Source of the DNA: Phycisphaerae bacterium
GTDB taxonomy: Bacteria > Planctomycetota > Phycisphaerae > Sedimentisphaerales > UBA12454
Assembly (NCBI GenBank): GCA_026386845.1
Contig: JAPLMW010000027.1
Location: 1 to 43,343 of the forward strand
Direction of reading: 5' to 3'
DNA: 43,343 nucleotides
Position numbers and translations under genes: made by a program. Below are positions 38,222 through 43,343 of this stretch, piece by piece. The notes under the pieces were generated by a model. That model was not told the origin of the DNA and ran no database searches. It worked only from the letters and a program-made list of their open reading frames with translations. How positions within the stretch are numbered: position 1 is the stretch's first letter; every line of letters starts with the position of its first letter.

Positions 38222-38959
38222 ATGTTTTATTCACAGTTTGGTGAAGACAAGATTCTTTTTGAAATTTTCCAGAGGAAGACCAGCGGGGTCTGCGTCGAAG
38301 TTGGGGCAAACAATGGGGTCGACGACAGTATCTCATTGTTTTTCGAGAAAATTGGCTGGAAGTGCATTCTCGTAGAACCAAACCCTTCCCTATGTCGAGG
38401 AATTCGTGCGGTACGCAATGCCTTGATTTATGAATGTGCTGCATCTAATCGGAGCGGCGTAGGAACTCTCTATGTGGCCGAAGGGGCGGTAAGGTCTGAT
38501 GGGTTATCGACGATAAGTACTAACAAAGAAGATCATGACAGAATCAAAAATTATGGATTTGTAAGTCGCCCTGTACAGGTGCGCACGATGACCCTGGACG
38601 AAATTTTAACGGATGCACAAATTAACGGCGACGTTGATTTTATCTCTATTGATGTTGAAGGTCATGAGTATGAAGTACTCGAGGGGCTCTCTTTAGAAAG
38701 ATGGAAGCCAATGATAATGCTGGTTGAAGACAACTCTAACCTTGAAAATAACACTGTATGTACTTATTTAAAAAAATTTGATTACGTTAGATTCTTGCGA
38801 ACTGGCGTAAATGATTGGTATTCGCATCGAACAAATAAACGACTCGTGAATATGAGAAGCAAAATGCGGATAATGTGGATTACATTTAAAAGAAGGGTAA
38901 AAAACATGCTCCTGAGAATCCCGCTAATTTTGAAAATTAAAGGTTACTTTAGGGCATAA
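38222..38959 (+). CDS. FkbM-family methyltransferase
   Basis: About 245 residues. The start at 38222 is preferred over an in-frame ATG at 38198 because AAAGGA stands at the right distance and the family opening is MFYSQFGEDKILFEIF. The FkbM signature runs from VCVEVGANNGVDDSISLFFEK (motif I) through ILVEPNPSL to FISIDVEGHEYEVLEGL. FkbM proteins O-methylate sugars or other hydroxyls in surface glycans and natural products. It is followed after 13 nt by a GT2 gene. Confidence 0.92.
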   Translation: MFYSQFGEDKILFEIFQRKTSGVCVEVGANNGVDDSISLFFEKIGWKCILVEPNPSLCRGIRAVRNALIYECAASNRSGVGTLYVAEGAVRSDGLSTISTNKEDHDRIKNYGFVSRPVQVRTMTLDEILTDAQINGDVDFISIDVEGHEYEVLEGLSLERWKPMIMLVEDNSNLENNTVCTYLKKFDYVRFLRTGVNDWYSHRTNKRLVNMRSKMRIMWITFKRRVKNMLLRIPLILKIKGYFRA

Positions 38960-38972
38960 GGAGTTAGAAGCT

Positions 38973-39992
38973 ATGCCTCTCACCTCGCTTTCTATATGCA
39001 TCCCTACATATAATTTTGGCAAATTTATCGGGGAGACTCTTGAAAGTATAGTTTGCCAATTAACGGATAAAGTGGAAATTGTTGTACTCGATGGAGCATC
39101 TACGGATAATACGTCGGATATTGTGCGCCAATTTCAAGCAGACTGTCCCAACCTGACATATCATCGACTCGATAAAAGGGGTGGAATTGATCGCGATATT
39201 GCAAAGTCGGTTGAATTGGCTAACGGCGAGTATTGTTGGCTGTTTAGCAGCGATGATATAATGAGACAAGGCGCAATCGCAAAAATGCTCGGTCAGATTA
39301 AACACGGACACGACCTGTACTTGTGTAAGCATACGAATTGCACTTTTAATATGAAGTTTTATAGTGAGCATCCTGTGTTGAGAACCAATAAAGAGGTTGA
39401 GTTTAACCTTACAAACCAGTTGGACCGGCAGCGTTATTTCAATCTTGCAATTACTACTGAGGCGTTTTTCAGTTTCATGGGCGGGGTTATCGTAAAGAAA
39501 TCAAGATGGGACTCCGTTCCGATGAATGAGATGTTTGTGGGAAGCTGCTGGACACATGTTGTAAGGATATTTGAATTGATGCCGAAGGGGCTTACGGTAA
39601 AATACATTGCCGAACCGCTCCTCGACCGTCGTGAAGGTAACGATTCTTTCTCTGACAAGGGCGTTGTAAATCGTTACAGAATTGCAATAGACGGTTATCA
39701 TAAGATAGGAGATGTTTTCTTCGGGCATAAGAGTTTTGAGGCGTATCATATAAGGAGGGTGATTCGATACGAGTTTAATCTGCGAAACTTTCTGAGGGCG
39801 AAAGTATCATGCTGGAAGAATCCATCTCGTGAAGATAAGAGTGCTCTTGATGCGCTCTTTCATAAAGCATACAGCGACAGTCCTTTGCTTTCTAATTTAA
39901 AATATTTTATCTACAAGTTTTCTCCCAATTGGCTGCTTTATCCGGCGGACAAGGTTTACTCCAGGATAAAGAAATATTGGATAGGCTCATAA
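38973..39992 (+). CDS. GT2 glycosyltransferase
   Basis: A 339-residue family 2 glycosyltransferase of the GT-A fold. The order is LSICIPTYNFGKFIGETLESI, VEIVVLDGASTDNTSDIVRQ, GIDRDIAKSVELANGEYCW and the metal-binding FSSDD. The C-terminal part carries several Arg-rich helices and no membrane helix. It is paralogous to the next gene (same length, about half identical at the N-terminus), evidence of tandem duplication. The sugar donor is unknown. Confidence 0.92.
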   Translation: MPLTSLSICIPTYNFGKFIGETLESIVCQLTDKVEIVVLDGASTDNTSDIVRQFQADCPNLTYHRLDKRGGIDRDIAKSVELANGEYCWLFSSDDIMRQGAIAKMLGQIKHGHDLYLCKHTNCTFNMKFYSEHPVLRTNKEVEFNLTNQLDRQRYFNLAITTEAFFSFMGGVIVKKSRWDSVPMNEMFVGSCWTHVVRIFELMPKGLTVKYIAEPLLDRREGNDSFSDKGVVNRYRIAIDGYHKIGDVFFGHKSFEAYHIRRVIRYEFNLRNFLRAKVSCWKNPSREDKSALDALFHKAYSDSPLLSNLKYFIYKFSPNWLLYPADKVYSRIKKYWIGS

Positions 39993-40011
39993 TGCTTGAG
40001 TTTGTGAAGCC

Positions 40012-41031
40012 ATGACCCGACCTCGTTTGTCCATCTGCATTGCTACCTATAATCGTGCCGGATACATCGGGGAAACGCTTGAAAGTATCATCCCGCAAAT
40101 AACTGATGAAGTTGAAATTGTTATAGTTGACGGCGCATCAATGGATGACACAAGCAGAGTAATCAAGAGTTATATTGAAGTTTGTAAAAAGATTAATTAT
40201 ATACGGCTCCCGTCCAAGGGAGGTGTTGATCAGGATTATTGTAAAGCCGTTGAACTTGCACAAGGCGAATACTGCTGGCTCTTTACGGATGATGATATGC
40301 TAAAGCCTGATGCTATAAGCGCTGTGCTTAATGAAGTCTCTAAAGGTTATAGCTTGATAATTGTAAATGCTCAAATAATGAACAGAGGGCTTTCGAAAGT
40401 CATAGAGAATAAATGTCTTTTGATAGATACAAATGAAGTGTACTCAGAATCTGAGATGGAGCCGCTATTCAATCGCGTTGTTTCATGCGTACATTACATC
40501 GGATGTGTTGTAATAAATCGCGACTTATGGATACAGCGGGAGAAGAAACGCTATTTCGGCACAGAATTTATACATGTAGGTGTGATTTTTCAATCCCCTT
40601 TACCTGCTCCGGCATTGGTAATTGCCCAACCGTACATTATGTACAGAAACAGTACCGCCCAATGGACACAGCGAGCATTTGAGATTTGGCTATTCAAATG
40701 GCCGACCATCCTTTATTCATTTGCTCATATTTCAGAACACGCCAGACAAGAATATCGAAAGGCACCGTCTTGGAGTAGATTGAGAAAGATTATTATATAC
40801 CGGGCTATGGGCGCATATTCACTAAAAGAATATCAAAAATGGTTTGCATCAAAAGATTCATCTTTATGGTGGCGGTTAGCTACATTGTTCGTAGCTATAA
40901 TGCCGGCTTGTTTTGTAAATCTGTTCCTGCTGTCATATCTTAAGATGATAAAGAAAGAGGCACAATTGATTGATTGTCTTGAGAATAATGAGAATAACAT
41001 TATGAATAATGTAAGGCGGAAAGATCGTTAA
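40012..41031 (+). CDS. GT2 glycosyltransferase, tandem paralog
   Basis: A 339-residue family 2 glycosyltransferase with LSICIATYNRAGYIGETLESI, VEIVIVDGASMDDTS, GGVDQDYCKAVELAQGEYCW and the acidic metal site FTDDD. Residues ~290-315 include a hydrophobic segment (LATLFVAIMPACFVNLFLLSYL) that could be a membrane anchor. It starts 19 nt after the previous gene. A second, internally deleted copy of this gene with its flanking bases is found at 42670-42872, so the locus has been duplicated and rearranged. Confidence 0.92.
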   Translation: MTRPRLSICIATYNRAGYIGETLESIIPQITDEVEIVIVDGASMDDTSRVIKSYIEVCKKINYIRLPSKGGVDQDYCKAVELAQGEYCWLFTDDDMLKPDAISAVLNEVSKGYSLIIVNAQIMNRGLSKVIENKCLLIDTNEVYSESEMEPLFNRVVSCVHYIGCVVINRDLWIQREKKRYFGTEFIHVGVIFQSPLPAPALVIAQPYIMYRNSTAQWTQRAFEIWLFKWPTILYSFAHISEHARQEYRKAPSWSRLRKIIIYRAMGAYSLKEYQKWFASKDSSLWWRLATLFVAIMPACFVNLFLLSYLKMIKKEAQLIDCLENNENNIMNNVRRKDR

Positions 41032-41055
41032 TAATCTCATAAAAAATAAAAGGAG

Positions 41056-41301
41056 ATGATATCGCAATATATGATGTTGCAATGTTTAATTATCATTTTA
41101 GTTTTAACGCTGGGAATAGCGGCAATTATGATTAATCCAAAAGATGAAATGGAGTTGTGTAATACAATGAATGAAGTGTATAATAATGAAGCGTTAAGAG
41201 CTAAATATGCAGCATTAGGAATAGTTAGAGCAAATGATTTTTCTTGGCAAAAATGTGCCAATGACTATATCGAAATATTTAAAAAAATAGTATTAAGTTA
41301 G
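41056..41301 (+). pseudogene. Chimeric remnant: flippase tail joined to a GT4 glycosyltransferase tail
   Basis: An 81-codon open frame without a proper N-terminus. Codons ~3-26 (QYMMLQCLIIILVLTLGIAAI) match the end of the Wzx-like flippase (QYMTLLYLIIISALTVGTTAI), and the DNA is visibly similar. Codons ~27-81 (NPKDEMELCNTMNEVYNNEALRAKYAALGIVRANDFSWQKCANDY...) match the C-terminal helix of family 4 glycosyltransferases, which usually reads NP.d...a....n..lr......g..ra..FSW. The frame is open across the junction. It looks like two gene tails fused by deletion or recombination; expression as a small membrane protein cannot be excluded. Confidence 0.7.
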
Positions 41302-41305
41302 CACA

Positions 41306-42268
41306 ATGGAAAAGTATTTAATTACAGGATTTAGCGGTTTTGTTTCTTTCCACTTCTTAAATTTTTTAGATAATCTGCATACAGGTAGCAGTGTACTAGG
41401 AGTAGATATTAATGAACCTGCATTTAATATTAACGAATACAAATATGTTAAGTGTACGTTTAATAAAATTAATTTACTTAATAAAGATCAGGTAGATAAA
41501 ATAATTTATAACTACCAGCCCGATTATATACTTCATTTAGCCTCATGTAGTAGTGTGGCGTATAGTTGGGAAAATCCAGTAGAATCCTTTGTAAATAATA
41601 CCAATATTTTTTTAAATTTAGTAGAGCAGGTTCGTGTTTTAGGCTTAAAATGCCGAATACTTTCTGTAGGCTCTTCTGAAGAGTACGGCAAAGTAAACCC
41701 TGGTCTTTTACCTTTACACGAGGATTTATTTGTGAATCCGCTAAGCCCTTATGCTGTGGCAAGGGTATCGCAAGAAATGCTTTCAAAAGTATATTGTAAT
41801 AGTTTCGGATCAGATATAATTTTAACTCGTTCTTTTAATCATATAGGTCCACATCAAAGCGAAGTTTTTGTGGTATCTTCTTTTGCAAAGAAGTTAGTAA
41901 CTATCAAACATAGTAACTTGCACAACAAACAAATAACAGTAGGAAATATTAATATTGTTAGAGATTTTGTAGATGTACGTGATGTAGTAAAAGCATACGA
42001 TTTACTTTTACATAGTGGTACAAAAGGCGAAGTTTATAACATTTGTTCTGGTGTTGGTATTTCTATAAAACAAGTTTTAGAACAAATGATGACTATTTTA
42101 AATTTGAAAGTAGAGCCAGTTGTCGATGAAAATTTAGTTCGTCCCGCTGATAATGAAATAATAATAGGATCATATGATAAAATACACAAAGAAACTGGTT
42201 GGGAACCAAGAATAAAGTTTAACGACAGTTTAGCCGATGTAATAAATTATTGGGTCAATAAAATATAA
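41306..42268 (+). CDS. NAD-dependent epimerase/dehydratase (GDP-mannose dehydratase/reductase-like)
   Basis: A 320-residue extended SDR. The N-terminus YLITGFSGFVSFHFLNFL is the Rossmann loop (TGxxGF, third Gly replaced by Ser14). LHLASCSSVAYSWENP and VGSSEEYG (Ser124/Glu region) form the active site. The tyrosine motif reads Y149-A-V-A-R153, Arg where most SDR have Lys. RSFNHIGPHQ and RDFVDVRDVVKAY fit GDP-mannose 4,6-dehydratase or GDP-6-deoxy-lyxo-hexulose reductase relatives. It would provide a deoxysugar nucleotide for the glycan. The gene is visibly more AT-rich than its surroundings and lies among gene fragments, so recent transfer is likely. Confidence 0.88.
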   Translation: MEKYLITGFSGFVSFHFLNFLDNLHTGSSVLGVDINEPAFNINEYKYVKCTFNKINLLNKDQVDKIIYNYQPDYILHLASCSSVAYSWENPVESFVNNTNIFLNLVEQVRVLGLKCRILSVGSSEEYGKVNPGLLPLHEDLFVNPLSPYAVARVSQEMLSKVYCNSFGSDIILTRSFNHIGPHQSEVFVVSSFAKKLVTIKHSNLHNKQITVGNINIVRDFVDVRDVVKAYDLLLHSGTKGEVYNICSGVGISIKQVLEQMMTILNLKVEPVVDENLVRPADNEIIIGSYDKIHKETGWEPRIKFNDSLADVINYWVNKI

Positions 42269-42306
42269 GTTTTTAAAGAATATTTTGATAGGACAAAGCA
42301 ATATAA

Positions 42307-42651
42307 TCCACCACAGTGAAGAATTCATACGATATTATTTTTTCAACCTCAGTGATTGAACATGATCCGGACGATGAGTCATTTACAAGGTGTATAGCTG
42401 ATTTATTAGCCCCTGGTGGCATGGCTGTAATTACATGTGATTATAAAGACGGATGGAAGCCGGGTGAACCTAAGCCGGAAGTTGATGCAAGGTTTTATAC
42501 ACAGCATGATCTGAGAGATCGTTTATTGCCATTGATGGGTAATTGCCATCTGGTAGATGAACCGCAATGGGACTGTCCCAATCCTGATTTTAATTATTTG
42601 GGAAAATATCAATATACCTTTGCAACATTCGTCGTACAAAAGAATCGGTAA
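42307..42651 (+). pseudogene. Fragment of a SAM methyltransferase, N-terminus missing
   Basis: A reading frame starting with GTG at 42316 gives 111 residues that begin in the middle of a methyltransferase (YDIIFSTSVIEHDPDDESF...LLAPGGMAVITCDYKDGW). Motif I and the SAM-binding glycine loop are absent. An in-frame stop at 42304 closes the frame just upstream. It is a truncated remnant of a methyltransferase related to sugar-modifying enzymes. Confidence 0.75.
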
Positions 42652-42669
42652 AAAACAAGGCAAGGATTA

Positions 42670-42872
42670 TAATGCTTGAGTTTGTAAAGCCATGACCAAA
42701 CCTCGTTTATAGCTATAAATGCCAGCTTGTTTTGTAAATCTTTTCCTGCTATCATATCTTAAAATGATAAAGAAAGATGTACCACTGATTAATTGTCTTA
42801 AGAACAATATTATGAATAACTTAAGGCGGAAAGATTATTAACAATCTCATAAAAAATTAAAGGAGATGATAT
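42670..42872 (+). pseudogene. Internally deleted second copy of the GT2 gene
   Basis: Bases 42670-42709 repeat 39990-40029 (the end of the intergenic gap and the first codons of the GT2 gene, ATGACC...CCTCGTTT) with few changes. At 42709 the text jumps to the gene's end, matching 40892-41062 up to and including the AGGAGATGAT after the stop codon. About 860 bp of the middle are lost. It shows that a second copy of the GT2 gene existed directly before the methyltransferase at 42871. Confidence 0.85.
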
Positions 42873-43343
42873 GCATTTAACATTTCGAAAAAGCTGTCGA
42901 GTCTGTGGATCGACAGCATTGACGCAGGTAATTAATCTTGGTAATCAGCATCTTCAGGGGTCATTCGTCAAACCAGGAAAAGAAATACCCCCCATGAGAA
43001 AAATTCCTCTGTCGCTTGTCCGATGCGATCCTACTAAAGACGAAAAGGCTTGCGGCCTTCTGCAAATGGAACATACAGTACCGCCTGAAGTTCTATACTC
43101 TTCCTATTGGTATCGTTCGGGAACAAACAATACCATGAGAGATCATCTCAAAGGCATTGTTGAAGAAGCTGTTTCGATACTTAATAAATCGAGTGGTTCA
43201 GTCCTTGATATTGGGTGCAACGATGGAACACTATTTAACTTCTACCCGGAAGGATTCCGAAAATACGGAGTTGACCCATCCGATGTTGCTCAGGAGATTG
43301 ACAAACAGACAGCGACCGTCATTCAGGATATATTTCCATCGGA
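42871..43343 (+). CDS. Zinc-binding-domain SAM methyltransferase, 5' part (cut by window end)
   Basis: An open frame of 157 codons from ATG 42871 that runs off the window, with AGGAG at 42861-42865. The first residues FRKSCRVCGSTAL hold a Cys-x2-Cys of the zinc-binding N-terminal domain of sugar C-methyltransferases, with further Cys at VRCDPTKDEKACGLLQ. Then come SSYWYRSGTNNTMRDHL and the SAM-binding motif VLDIGCNDGTLFNFYP. Family members C-methylate or otherwise modify NDP-deoxysugars. The Shine-Dalgarno region is shared with the tail of the GT2 copy, so the gene probably stood directly behind a GT2 gene before the rearrangement. Confidence 0.9.
   Translation, partial: MHLTFRKSCRVCGSTALTQVINLGNQHLQGSFVKPGKEIPPMRKIPLSLVRCDPTKDEKACGLLQMEHTVPPEVLYSSYWYRSGTNNTMRDHLKGIVEEAVSILNKSSGSVLDIGCNDGTLFNFYPEGFRKYGVDPSDVAQEIDKQTATVIQDIFPS

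Overview
The window looks like a chromosome segment from a Planctomycetota bacterium, most likely of the Phycisphaerae/Sedimentisphaerales type. This is inferred from four traits: an rRNA unit with 23S but no 16S attached, a fused AroD-AroE, a free-standing AP2/HNH endonuclease of a kind common in that group, and several Tat-exported iron-sulfur/redox proteins. No marker in the window fixes the species.

Region 1 (1-1668) is the 5' end of a 23S rRNA gene, then tRNA-Ala and tRNA-Ile, all on the minus strand, with two boxA-like sites and two tandem sigma70-type promoters. No 16S gene lies where it would be expected. About 0.7 kb of non-coding, repeat-littered DNA follows. Region 2 (1669-4232, plus) holds an AP2/HNH endonuclease and a phenylacetate-CoA ligase/ACT-domain pair. 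Region 3 (4317-10304, minus) is a five-gene operon: membrane-anchored DUF6599-like protein, Tat-exported DUF362 protein, secreted PHP-domain protein, NapH-like polyferredoxin, and Tat-exported aldo/keto reductase with a Cys cluster. A tatA gene stands just beyond its promoter on the other strand.

Region 4 (10408-30526) is mostly housekeeping: tatA, tRNA-Arg, trpS, scpA, thioredoxin, aspS, a CxxCH-containing histidine kinase coupled to priA, tRNA-Pro, aroDE with a stand-alone LeuA regulatory domain, ribF, a REP-associated transposase, an nrnA-like phosphoesterase, folD, a BioD/DRTGG protein, dxr and rseP. Region 5 (30534-43343, plus) is a surface-polysaccharide locus. It starts as a tightly packed extension of the dxr-rseP operon with glycosyltransferases, methyltransferases and a YfhO-like membrane protein. 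A Wzx-like flippase, an FkbM methyltransferase and two paralogous GT2 enzymes follow. After 41 kb it turns AT-rich and scrambled, with gene tails, a deleted GT2 copy and a methyltransferase fragment around one intact epimerase, and it ends in a methyltransferase cut by the window edge.

Three kinds of repeat run through the window. The first is a family of short hairpins with variable stems and a shared CTAAA tag on the 3' side. The second is a ~110 bp element with 19 bp terminal inverted repeats, one copy of which forms the trpS leader. The third is a REP palindrome flanking the REP-associated transposase, which supplies its ribosome-binding site and the 3' ends of two genes. I found no CRISPR array, prophage or classical antiviral system.
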